A stretch of DNA of 51,475 nt from 2-02-FULL-55-14 sp964473365 (GTDB lineage: Bacteria; Bacteroidota; Ignavibacteria; UBA10030). The stretch is taken from assembly GCA_964473365.1 (NCBI GenBank), contig CAYYOV010000022.1, forward strand, positions 1 to 51,475, in the 5' to 3' direction. Positions within the stretch are counted from its first letter, which is position 1, and each line of letters opens with the position of its first letter. Position numbers and translations under genes: made by a program. Below, in pieces: positions 41,288 through 48,564 of this stretch. The notes beneath the pieces were generated by a model, which worked only from the letters and a program-made list of their open reading frames with translations, made no database searches and was not told the DNA's origin.

Positions 41288-44200
41288 TCAGGGTCGGGCG
41301 GGCTCCGACCGCTCCAGCGCCTCGAAGTACTTCCTGATCAGCTCCTGGTAGTCGCGCGCATATCCCTGCTCGAGGGCCCGGTCCAGCTCTTCCCGCAATC
41401 GGGTCTGTCGGGGCGCCTCGATCGCCGTCGGACCGGGACGGCGGATCTGACGCCCCGTCGTTGCGCGTCGGCGACGCTCAAAATCGCGCTCCTGCATCGA
41501 ACGTGATGCGTCCAGCAGCCGCGACAAGATCCGCTCTTGACGCCGGATCGTTTCCGGACTGGCGTTGCTACGCTCAAGCTCCCGGATGACCGCCTGCATC
41601 TCCTCGGCCACCTGTCGGAGATCGCCGAGTGCGCGCTCGCCGCGGTTGCTCGACCTCGCCTCACGATCGAGCTGCTCCAGCGATTTCCGCACGGCATCCT
41701 GTTCCCGCGCCAGGCGGGCCGCCTCGGCGGCGCGCTGAGCGGACCCCATACCCGCCATCTGCTGGGTCTGCATGTTGATCGACTGCTGCTGGCCGGCCAT
41801 CATCTGCAGCTGCTGCATCAGGCCCATTCCTCCGGGACTGCCGTCGGCGCCTTGCATCATCTGCTGAAGCGCCTGCTGCACCTGTTGGGCCGCGCCGTTG
41901 AGCGAACCCATTGCTGCCGTTTGGTCCTGCGACGCGAGCGCGCCGTTGCGCCCCTCGAGGTCGCGCATAGCGCTTTGCATGTTCGTCAACGCCTGGCCGA
42001 GCGCCTTTCCCATCTCCGGTGTCACGGCGAACGATCGTTGCGCCACCTCGCCCAGTCCGCTGATGACGTTCGTCAGGTCCTGCATCGCGCGAAGCTGTCC
42101 CTGGGCATTCTGCCGGAGCTGGGGCGAATTTGCGGGAGCCGAGCGTGCTTGGTTTCGGAGCGATTCCTGATCGGCGGAGATTTCGAGAAGGTCGGCCGTG
42201 GCCCGGCGCAGGGCGTTCATCGTTTGGGCGGCCTGGTTCTGCAACATCTCACGTTGCAGCGCGCTCATCTGTTGAGCGAACTGCTCGAGCGATCGCTGTG
42301 CCGACTGCTGTCGTTGCCGGGCGGAAGAAGGGTCGCCTGCGCGCATGTCCCGCGCTGCCTGGCGCATCATCTCTTCGAGCTGTTGCGCTTCGAGCGATCG
42401 GGTGAGCTCCGCCATCTTCTCGGCCGGCATTTCCGTGAAGAACTCTTCCATGCGCCGCTGGAGGTCTTGCGCCGCCGACTCAAGCTCACGCTGCGCCTGC
42501 GCCAGGTCCTCTTGACGCTTGGCCATCTCTTCGCTCGTCCGCGCGAGCGAATCGGCCTTCCGCCCCTCCTCCGCCTGCTGTTCAGCCATTGCGGTGGATC
42601 GCTTGACCAGCTCGTCCATCTTCTGTTCGACCTGGATGCGCTTGAGGAGATTGATCGTACGCTCCAGATTCTGCCGGAACCGTGATTCGGAGAACTGGGC
42701 TTGTTCGAGCGCCTGCCGGAGTTGTTCGCGGTCGATGTTCTGCATCGACTGCTGCATTTGTCGCAAGGCCTGCTGCAGCGCCTGCGAATCCATCTGCTGG
42801 AACAGGCTCTGAAGCTCGAGATACTTCTCCATCGTTTCGGGGGAGAGGACCTGCTGCTGTTCCATCTGCGCCGTCATCTCGGCCATCTTCTGGGCCGTCT
42901 CATCCACCTTCTTCTGCAGGTCTTCAAGCCGCTTCGACATTTCCTTCGTCTGTTGTTCCTTCGCCCAATCGGCCTCCTTGTTCTGTTTCAGGTCCTGGGA
43001 GACCTTTTGGAGGTCCTCCTGGAGCTTCTTCGATTCCTCAAGCGCCTCGCGCATCTCGTCGAGAGCCGTCTCCTGACCCCGGTCCAGGTCTGTGAAGACC
43101 TCCTCCAACGAAGGGAGCCGGAGTGTGTAGAGCGGACTGCGGCTGGACTTGGGACCGTTGATGTCGTCAGTATCGAAAACCTCGACATAGTACTCGACCA
43201 CGTCCTCGGGAACGAGGCTCAACGGCGACAGGTCCCATTGGTTGAGGATCTGAACGCGCGTTCGGTCGCCCGGAGGGAGTGCCAACGGTCGGAACGTGTA
43301 CGTGTCACGCACCTCTTCGAATTTGGAGTGACTCAATCGGTACGCCAGGCGGACAGACCCGACGCCAAAGTCATCGCCCGCCTCCACCAGGAGTCCCACG
43401 GGGCTGTCTCCAGCCACGTCGATGTTCCTGCCGGGCTCCAGTACGCGCACCGTCGGCGGCGCATCGGGGAGCGCTGTGATCGGATACCGAACCGGGGAGG
43501 CGTTTGCCAGTCCGGCGTCATCGAAAAGTTCCACCCGGTACTGACCGTCCGTGCGGACTGTGAATGTGCCGGTGAAGGCCCGGTCGCGCGTGCGCAGCGG
43601 TACGACCGACGAATCGCCGAACACCAGTCGGCCCTGGCCGAGCGATTTGCTCGCCTCGCCCGTGACCGTCACGATCGTTCCGGGGAGTGCACGCACGTCG
43701 CCCGCAAAATCGTCCTGCTGGCGGCGCGGAAGTCGTGCGTACGCGGGAGGCTCCAGACGAAGTCGCAGCGATGTAATGACCGGACGATCGACCACGTCGA
43801 TGCGATAGTGAACGCTCGCAAGATCGTCAATGCTGACGGCGTACTCCGTCGTGAAGCGAAGATCGGAAAGGGTAGATCGGTACATCCCGGACGAGTCGCG
43901 CGTCATGGCCACCCGATCGTACGATCGTTGTCCTTCGATCCGACGAGCAAGCTCGACGGGCAAGCGGCGGTTCACGAATTCGCCGCGCGATGTTCGCACA
44001 ACGACGTGTACGTCAAGGTTTGCTCCTTTCACGACCTCGATGTTCCCAGGAATCACTTCGAACAGGTAGTCGGGAGGAGGAGTGAAAGGGGTCGTAAACA
44101 TGACCAGCCGCCACAAGGCGCCCCCGAGCGTTATGGGAAAGGAGGCCGTGAGGAGGAGTACGAGTGACCCGACGACCAGTCCGCGCATTCGCCACTGTCG

Positions 44201-44680
44201 TGCCGGTCGCTGATCGACGGCGGAAGTGAGGTCGACGGAATCCAGTTGATCGTGAAGTTGTCGAACGGCTTCGGCCGAAAGTTCGGGGGAGACCCAGCCC
44301 GCATCGGGACGCTCGGGTCCGAGCTGAAGGATGTTGACCAATCGGTCGCGAAGATCGGGGAACGCGACGCCGATCCGGCGCGCCACGGTCAACAATGGGT
44401 CTCCGGGTAACACGCCGAGGGAACGCAACCACGGGATCGCTGCGTACGCAAAGGCACCGAGAAGGCCGACGACGAACGCAACCACGATGAATGTCCGAAG
44501 CTCCGCGCCAGCCTGGATCCCCGCTTCGGCTACGACCGCCGTCCCAGCCATAGTACAGCTCGCGGCGAAGGCCCGCCATGCTCGCGTGGCCGCCTCTGTG
44601 CGCTGTTCGACCTGCCGAACGGCTGCGACCCGTTCGCGCAGGCGCGCGAGTTGCTCTTCGTAGGAGGAGGGAGACGTCAT
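41288..44680 (-). CDS. Large membrane protein of the DUF4175 family
   Basis: 1130 residues. Two or three TM helices lie at about 45-100 and 165-190. Beta-rich extracellular modules follow (for example YRIDVVDRPVITSLRLRLEP), then from about residue 520 to 1060 an extremely Gln/Glu/Met/Ala-rich region predicted to be coiled coil (for example LQQALRQMQQSMQNIDREQL). The arrangement fits DUF4175, found in FCB genomes with MoxR, DUF58 and DUF4159. The start at 44680 comes two bases after the DUF4159 stop, so the genes are coupled. The function is unknown; an envelope scaffold is a guess from length and coiled coil. Confidence 0.85.
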   Translation of the reverse strand: MTSPSSYEEQLARLRERVAAVRQVEQRTEAATRAWRAFAASCTMAGTAVVAEAGIQAGAELRTFIVVAFVVGLLGAFAYAAIPWLRSLGVLPGDPLLTVARRIGVAFPDLRDRLVNILQLGPERPDAGWVSPELSAEAVRQLHDQLDSVDLTSAVDQRPARQWRMRGLVVGSLVLLLTASFPITLGGALWRLVMFTTPFTPPPDYLFEVIPGNIEVVKGANLDVHVVVRTSRGEFVNRRLPVELARRIEGQRSYDRVAMTRDSSGMYRSTLSDLRFTTEYAVSIDDLASVHYRIDVVDRPVITSLRLRLEPPAYARLPRRQQDDFAGDVRALPGTIVTVTGEASKSLGQGRLVFGDSSVVPLRTRDRAFTGTFTVRTDGQYRVELFDDAGLANASPVRYPITALPDAPPTVRVLEPGRNIDVAGDSPVGLLVEAGDDFGVGSVRLAYRLSHSKFEEVRDTYTFRPLALPPGDRTRVQILNQWDLSPLSLVPEDVVEYYVEVFDTDDINGPKSSRSPLYTLRLPSLEEVFTDLDRGQETALDEMREALEESKKLQEDLQKVSQDLKQNKEADWAKEQQTKEMSKRLEDLQKKVDETAQKMAEMTAQMEQQQVLSPETMEKYLELQSLFQQMDSQALQQALRQMQQSMQNIDREQLRQALEQAQFSESRFRQNLERTINLLKRIQVEQKMDELVKRSTAMAEQQAEEGRKADSLARTSEEMAKRQEDLAQAQRELESAAQDLQRRMEEFFTEMPAEKMAELTRSLEAQQLEEMMRQAARDMRAGDPSSARQRQQSAQRSLEQFAQQMSALQREMLQNQAAQTMNALRRATADLLEISADQESLRNQARSAPANSPQLRQNAQGQLRAMQDLTNVISGLGEVAQRSFAVTPEMGKALGQALTNMQSAMRDLEGRNGALASQDQTAAMGSLNGAAQQVQQALQQMMQGADGSPGGMGLMQQLQMMAGQQQSINMQTQQMAGMGSAQRAAEAARLAREQDAVRKSLEQLDREARSSNRGERALGDLRQVAEEMQAVIRELERSNASPETIRRQERILSRLLDASRSMQERDFERRRRATTGRQIRRPGPTAIEAPRQTRLREELDRALEQGYARDYQELIRKYFEALERSEPARP

Positions 44681-44682
44681 GG

Positions 44683-45351
44683 TCAACGGGTCAACGACCA
44701 CACGATGAGGTTGGTACCGAACCGAAGCGCCTCGAGCCGGACGGACTCGGGGTCACCATGGACCTCTGCGTCCACCCAGCCGTCACTCGGGTTCGACTCC
44801 ACAGAATAGAAGAGGGCAAGCCGTCCGTTGACGAACAGGCCGTAGCCGCGCGAGGGTTTGTTGTCGTGTTCATGGGTCTTTGGGACGCCATTGGGGAAGC
44901 TGAACGGGACCCGATAGATCGGATGATCGAACGGGACCTCAGCAAGCTGGCCCCCGGGAACGACCTTGGCCAGCTCCCTCCGGAACGCCTTATCCATCCC
45001 GTAATCATCATCGACGTAGAGAAAGCCGCCGCGTTCCATGAACAGCCGCAGGCGTTCGGCCTCGGCCGGGCTAAAGACCACGTTCCCGTGCCCGGTCATG
45101 AAAAGGAAGGGATACGAGAAGAGCCGGTCGCTGGAGATCTCGACGAACTCGTAGCGGGCGTCGACGTCGACCCCAGCGGCCTCCTTGGCAAAGCGCAAAA
45201 GGTTCACTTCGGCGGATGGATCGTTGTACCAATCGCCGCCACCGGAATACTTCAGCCGTCCGATGCGGAATTGCGATTCAATGCGCCCCTGGCTGCTCGA
45301 TTCACCGGCCACGAGGAGGAGCAGCAAGAATGCATGAGCAAAGCGCTTCAT
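44683..45351 (-). CDS. Secreted DUF4159-domain protein
   Basis: 222 residues. A signal peptide (MKRFAHAFLLLLLVAGESSS) is followed by DUF4159: FRIGRLKYSGGGDWYNDPSAEVNLLRF, LFMTGHGNVVFSPAEAERLR and GGFLYVDDDYGMDKAFRREL, a degenerate glutamine-amidotransferase-like fold. It usually accompanies DUF4175 and MoxR/VWA genes. The ATG at 45351 coincides with the predicted transcription start of a TTG-17-TACCTTGT promoter, so the mRNA may be leaderless. An upstream in-frame ATG at 45411 lies before that promoter and is rejected. Confidence 0.88.
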   Translation of the reverse strand: MKRFAHAFLLLLLVAGESSSQGRIESQFRIGRLKYSGGGDWYNDPSAEVNLLRFAKEAAGVDVDARYEFVEISSDRLFSYPFLFMTGHGNVVFSPAEAERLRLFMERGGFLYVDDDYGMDKAFRRELAKVVPGGQLAEVPFDHPIYRVPFSFPNGVPKTHEHDNKPSRGYGLFVNGRLALFYSVESNPSDGWVDAEVHGDPESVRLEALRFGTNLIVWSLTR

Positions 45352-45355
45352 GCCT

Positions 45356-45386
45356 ACAAGGTAGCCACAACGGCCTGGAACTACAA
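45356..45386 (-). promoter_or_regulatory. Putative leaderless promoter of DUF4159-DUF4175
   Basis: On the minus strand TTGTAG (45386-45381), 17 bases, TACCTTGT (45363-45356). Seven bases after the -10 core is the A of the start codon at 45351. Confidence 0.6.
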
Positions 45387-45395
45387 GACGACCAT

Positions 45396-45425
45396 TTGCA
45401 TGTTGTGCCACAACGAGCGTATCAT
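45396..45425 (+). promoter_or_regulatory. Putative promoter with an operator in its spacer, upstream of the HMCES/YedK gene
   Basis: TTGCAT (45396-45401), 18 bases, TATCAT (45420-45425). The spacer contains the inverted repeat GTTGTG-C-CACAAC (45402-45414), directly after the -35. The start is near 45432. Confidence 0.55.
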
Positions 45426-45532
45426 ACTCCTGACGGACGAAAATGTCTCTGAGATCTCAGGGTCGGCACGTCCTGCCAGACCGATCTCAGACCCGTCATC
45501 GTCCGTGAGTCCAACGATCCACCCGGCATTCT

Positions 45533-45615
45533 CTTCTTCATACTTTCTACATTCTACTACCACTACCTACTACCTGCCACCTACTTCTTACTCCCCACTA
45601 CCTACTACCCCCTCC
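45533..45615 (+). repeat. Pyrimidine-rich low-complexity tract ending at the HMCES/YedK start codon
   Basis: About 80 bases of mostly C and T with repeated CTAC/CTACT units run up to the ATG at 45616. No Shine-Dalgarno can form in it. Confidence 0.7.
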
Positions 45616-46350
45616 ATGTGTGGCCGATACGCCGTCATCAAGTCCATCCGCGATCGTGAATCTGAAAAGATCTTCGCTGAGATCGCCAATTCGGATGCCG
45701 CATTCGCCGGAGTGCCGAGGTATAATGCGTCGCCGATGCAGATGTTGCCCGTGATCGAGGTGCGCGACGGCTCGCTCCGGGCCGACGCCATGCAGTGGTG
45801 GCTCGTACCGCACGGGTCCAAGGACGGAAAGCCGATGATCGGGAAGGATGGAACGCCGCTGAAGACCTTCAACGCCAAGGCCGAGACACTGACGACGTCG
45901 CGGCTATATGCGCCCTACTTCCGCTCAGCGCGTTGTCTGGTCCCTGCGGACGCTTTCTATGAATGGAAGACGCTGACGGACCGTCCGCCCACGCCGTCCG
46001 GCAGGCCGGAAAAGCAACCGATGGCGATCCGCTTGAAGGAGGGTCGCCCGTTGATGTTCGCGGGATTGTTCTCGGTGTGGAAAGGGGAGGAAGGAACAGC
46101 GGTAGGTTCGTTCTCGATCATCACGACGGCGGCGAACGAGTTGATGGCATCGATCCATCAGCGGATGCCGGTGATCCTGCCGTCAACCGCCTACGAACGC
46201 TGGCTCGACCGCTCGTATAAAGATACCGACGAACTGCAGAAACTCCTGCGTCCGTACCCCGCGTCCGAGATGGAAGCGTGGCCGGTATCCAAGTCCGTCA
46301 ATAATTCGAAGAACGACGCACCGGAATGCCTTGAGCCGGTGCAGGCGTAA
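45616..46350 (+). CDS. HMCES/YedK-type SOS response-associated peptidase (abasic-site DNA-protein crosslinker)
   Basis: 244 residues, starting MCGRY so that Cys2 becomes the N-terminal nucleophile after Met removal. Other active-site residues are Asn37 (RYNASP), Glu116 (FYEWK) and His181 (SIHQRMPVIL). HMCES and YedK trap abasic sites in single-stranded DNA as a thiazolidine crosslink. The long open frame upstream (from 44578) overlaps the antisense DUF4175/DUF4159 genes and is not coding; the real start is the MCGRY Met. The last 53 bases overlap the convergent DUF72 gene. Upstream lies a promoter with an inverted repeat between -35 and -10. Confidence 0.93.
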   Translation: MCGRYAVIKSIRDRESEKIFAEIANSDAAFAGVPRYNASPMQMLPVIEVRDGSLRADAMQWWLVPHGSKDGKPMIGKDGTPLKTFNAKAETLTTSRLYAPYFRSARCLVPADAFYEWKTLTDRPPTPSGRPEKQPMAIRLKEGRPLMFAGLFSVWKGEEGTAVGSFSIITTAANELMASIHQRMPVILPSTAYERWLDRSYKDTDELQKLLRPYPASEMEAWPVSKSVNNSKNDAPECLEPVQA

Positions 46351-47269
46351 ACGGAGCGTTCGCGAAGAGCGGATGACCGACGTTGACCGAGACGCTGAGC
46401 GGTGCTAGGCCGGGGAATTTCCGCAGGAGCCGGTCCGGAACCATCACCCGGCGTCGAGTCATGAGGTGCCGGAACTGGAAGCCATTCAGCAGTGACTGTG
46501 CCTCCGGGTCGTTGTGGAATACGACGAACGTTTCATTTCCGCGGGAACGGAGCATTTTGACCGTTTCGGCGATCGCCATCAACTCGGCCGCAGAATACAT
46601 ATAGAAGTAGCGTTCCTGCGTTTCGATCCTGCCGTCGCCCGCCTGCCGGTTCGGATGCTCCCACGCCACCGCATTCCTTCCCATAAGTCTCACGTAGGCA
46701 GCTCCCCCCCATGCTTCCGACGTGAACGGCATGTGCCTCCGGATCTGCGGCAGGTCGACGTTGACGAGATGCAGTCCCGCTTCTTGAAAGAAGTTCAGCA
46801 TGAGGGGACTGTACCATGAATTGTGCCGCACCTCGGCAAAGATCCGGACGGAGGCGAACGCCTTCGCCAGATCGGAGAGATAGCGGCGCTCGTCGGGCCC
46901 GTTCAAGAATGACGCCGGGAACTGCATCACCAATCCCCCCAATCGCCCGGCGCGTCGGATCACGTCCAGCGTTCGATGCACCGCCAGATAGTCCGATCGC
47001 TGGACGTCGTAGGTGTGCGTAAACCCGCGAAAGAGCTTTACCGTGAAGACGAAGCGCGGATTGTCCGAGATGTCGTCCAACCATCGGCCGATCTGTTCGG
47101 GAGAAAAGCCGCAGTTATAGAAGGTGGAGTTGACCTCGACGCTGTCGAAGAACTGCGCGTAATAGCGCAGCTTCCGAAATCCACGTTCCTTCGGAGGGTA
47201 GAACACTTTCTCAAACGGCGGTAGGTCCCATCCACCCATTCCGATATGCAGCGGCGGCAAGTTCTCCAT
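46298..47269 (-). CDS. DUF72-domain protein (TIM-barrel, YecE-like)
   Basis: 323 residues. Motifs: HIGMGGWDLPPFEKVFYPP, LRYYAQFFDSVEVNSTFYNCG and FAEVRHNSWYSP, then VVFHNDPEAQS near the end. DUF72/YecE proteins form TIM barrels of unknown biochemistry. GAGAGGA precedes the ATG. The C-terminal tail, about 17 residues, is coded in the overlap with the HMCES/YedK gene, so both ends are constrained. Its promoter carries a strong inverted repeat between -35 and -10 (47296-47324), implying repression. Confidence 0.9.
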   Translation of the reverse strand: MENLPPLHIGMGGWDLPPFEKVFYPPKERGFRKLRYYAQFFDSVEVNSTFYNCGFSPEQIGRWLDDISDNPRFVFTVKLFRGFTHTYDVQRSDYLAVHRTLDVIRRAGRLGGLVMQFPASFLNGPDERRYLSDLAKAFASVRIFAEVRHNSWYSPLMLNFFQEAGLHLVNVDLPQIRRHMPFTSEAWGGAAYVRLMGRNAVAWEHPNRQAGDGRIETQERYFYMYSAAELMAIAETVKMLRSRGNETFVVFHNDPEAQSLLNGFQFRHLMTRRRVMVPDRLLRKFPGLAPLSVSVNVGHPLFANAPFTPAPAQGIPVRRSSNY

Positions 47270-47295
47270 GGCGTCCTCTCAAGTCGGTCCGAAGT

Positions 47296-47348
47296 ACCAT
47301 ACGACAATTATGTCGTAGTGTCAAGCAACCACACGACATTAATGTGCT
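47296..47348 (-). promoter_or_regulatory. DUF72 promoter with two operator-like repeats
   Basis: On the minus strand TTGACA (47324-47319), 17 bases, TATGGT (47301-47296). The inverted repeat TACGACA-ATTA-TGTCGTA (47300-47317) fills the spacer. A second, weaker copy (ACGACA-TTAA-TGTGCT, 47333-47348) lies 32 bases upstream, three helical turns. Confidence 0.65.
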
Positions 47349-47418
47349 GTGCCTGAGGGTGGTGGGGGAGGAGAAAGTGGCCGTAGACAGGCCGTTTGGG
47401 GAGAAGGTGGGTCGAAAG

Positions 47419-47585
47419 GGGAGTCGCTTCCAGACCCCGGACGCGGGCGCCCCTCATGCCCCCCTGCACGCGAGACGCCCTGACCGAGGCAATTCCCTCA
47501 GAGCAGTCCCGGAGGAAGAGCGAAGCGGTTCCCCCCTCGCATGCAGCGATCCTGCCGCACGCTCTCCCTACCGAGAGTCTGCGGC
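47419..47585 (-). ncRNA. Candidate structured RNA, possibly switching between two folds
   Basis: Hairpin A (47554-47585) pairs 6 bp, an internal loop and 5 bp. Stem B pairs 47536-47546 with 47464-47474 (11 bp) and encloses hairpins C (47484-47489/47496-47501) and D (47511-47517/47529-47535), a three-way junction. Stem E (47445-47449/47476-47480 and 47455-47459/47466-47470) uses part of B, so the two exclude each other. In B, C, D and E the non-Watson-Crick pairs are G-U only in minus-strand RNA; on the plus strand they would be A-C mismatches. One internal pair in A favours the other strand. It has its own promoter but no obvious protein. Confidence 0.5.
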
Positions 47586-47588
47586 GGC

Positions 47589-47618
47589 AATATAGGAAGC
47601 GGAGCCGGGGGTCCGCAA
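47589..47618 (-). promoter_or_regulatory. Putative promoter of the structured RNA
   Basis: On the minus strand TTGCGG (47618-47613), 18 bases, TATATT (47594-47589). The start falls about 47582, at the base of hairpin A. Confidence 0.5.
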
Positions 47619-47684
47619 TTGGTAATACTAACAGTTTTTCGAGGGGCAATGAAAAGGCGGGAACACAGATAGAACCGAAAAAGT

Positions 47685-47721
47685 GATGATCACAGATACC
47701 ATTTCCTCATCTGTGATCATC
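47685..47721 (-). terminator. Terminator of the response regulator gene
   Basis: Perfect 13-bp stem GATGATCACAGAT / ATCTGTGATCATC with an 11-base loop, followed on the minus strand by ACTTTTTC. It lies 36 bases after the stop. Confidence 0.88.
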
Positions 47722-47756
47722 CTCTTCTTCTGTGTCATCCGAGTTCACGCATTTCA

Positions 47757-48425
47757 TCAGACGAGCCCCTCGCGGATTGCCTTTGCAACGGCCAGACTTC
47801 GGCTGTTCACATGCAGCTTCTCGTTGATATGCTGAGCATGTTGGTTGATCGTTGAAAGACTGACGAACATCCGCTTTGCGATCTCCTGGAACGGATATCC
47901 GTCCGCCAGGTATCGAAGCACCTGCGTCTCGCGCTCCGTCAAGCCGTAGTCGGCAGGCGTTCTCTTTGCCGGCGGAGGGATCTCGCGCACGACATGGCGT
48001 GTGACCATCGGGTCGAGGGGCATGCCGCCCTGCGCCACGCTCTCGACCGCCCGCACGACCTCGGGCATGCTCGCACTCTTCAATAAATAGCCTGAGGCGC
48101 CGTTCCGCAGCGCCGTGGCGACCTTGTCATCCGAGTCGAACACGGTCAGCATGATCACCCGCAGCATCGGAGCGTGCTGTTTGAAGAGTTCGATGGCGGA
48201 GAGTCCGCCTATGCCCGGAAGTCCGATGTCGAGGAGCAGAATCTGGGGTGGCGGGACGCCCTCTTCGAGCGCCTTGAGCGCTGGCTCGCACCGCCCCCAT
48301 GTCTGTTCGCACCGGAATCCTTCCGACAGGTTGACCGCCTCGGCCACGACCTGCCGATAGTCATCGTTGTCGTCGATGAGCCAAACGCCGATGGCGCCCC
48401 GGGAAACATCGGACGGGGAAGACAT
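47757..48425 (-). CDS. NarL/FixJ-type two-component response regulator
   Basis: 222 residues. Receiver domain: acidic pair WLIDDNDD, phospho-acceptor Asp66 in LLLDIGLPG, Thr in MLTVFD and Lys in YLLKSAS. The LuxR-type helix-turn-helix is LTERETQVLRYLADGYPFQEIAKRMFVSLSTINQH. GAGGGG precedes the ATG. The cognate kinase probably sat upstream: a short in-frame tail (LTASSSPS, stop at 48438-48440) ends 12 bases before this start and is cut by the gap. That tail may instead belong to the antiporter, since the gap size is unknown. Confidence 0.93.
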   Translation of the reverse strand: MSSPSDVSRGAIGVWLIDDNDDYRQVVAEAVNLSEGFRCEQTWGRCEPALKALEEGVPPPQILLLDIGLPGIGGLSAIELFKQHAPMLRVIMLTVFDSDDKVATALRNGASGYLLKSASMPEVVRAVESVAQGGMPLDPMVTRHVVREIPPPAKRTPADYGLTERETQVLRYLADGYPFQEIAKRMFVSLSTINQHAQHINEKLHVNSRSLAVAKAIREGLV

Positions 48426-48464
48426 GACGCGCCCCTCTTAAGATGGTGATGAAGACGCCGTAAG

Positions 48465-48564
48465 NNNNNNNNNNNNNNNNNNNNNNNNNNNNNNNNNNNN
48501 NNNNNNNNNNNNNNNNNNNNNNNNNNNNNNNNNNNNNNNNNNNNNNNNNNNNNNNNNNNNNNNN
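48465..48564. other. Assembly gap (100 N)
   Basis: A placeholder-sized gap separating the end of the Kef-type antiporter from the response regulator. A reading frame continues across it only by coincidence. A sensor kinase gene may be missing. Confidence 0.95.

Noticed and set aside
42701..44167. 488-codon plus-strand open frame
   Set aside because: Antisense to DUF4175; Leu/Arg-rich repeats mirror the Gln-rich coiled coil.
44578..45615. N-terminal extension of the HMCES/YedK frame by 346 codons
   Set aside because: Overlaps DUF4175/DUF4159 antisense and would bury the required N-terminal Cys.
47419..47585. 6S RNA, RNase P RNA, SRP RNA or tmRNA
   Set aside because: No P4-type GAGGAAAGTCC, no SRP loop, no ACCA end or tag ORF; a short GCGGCGGC likeness to 6S is not enough.
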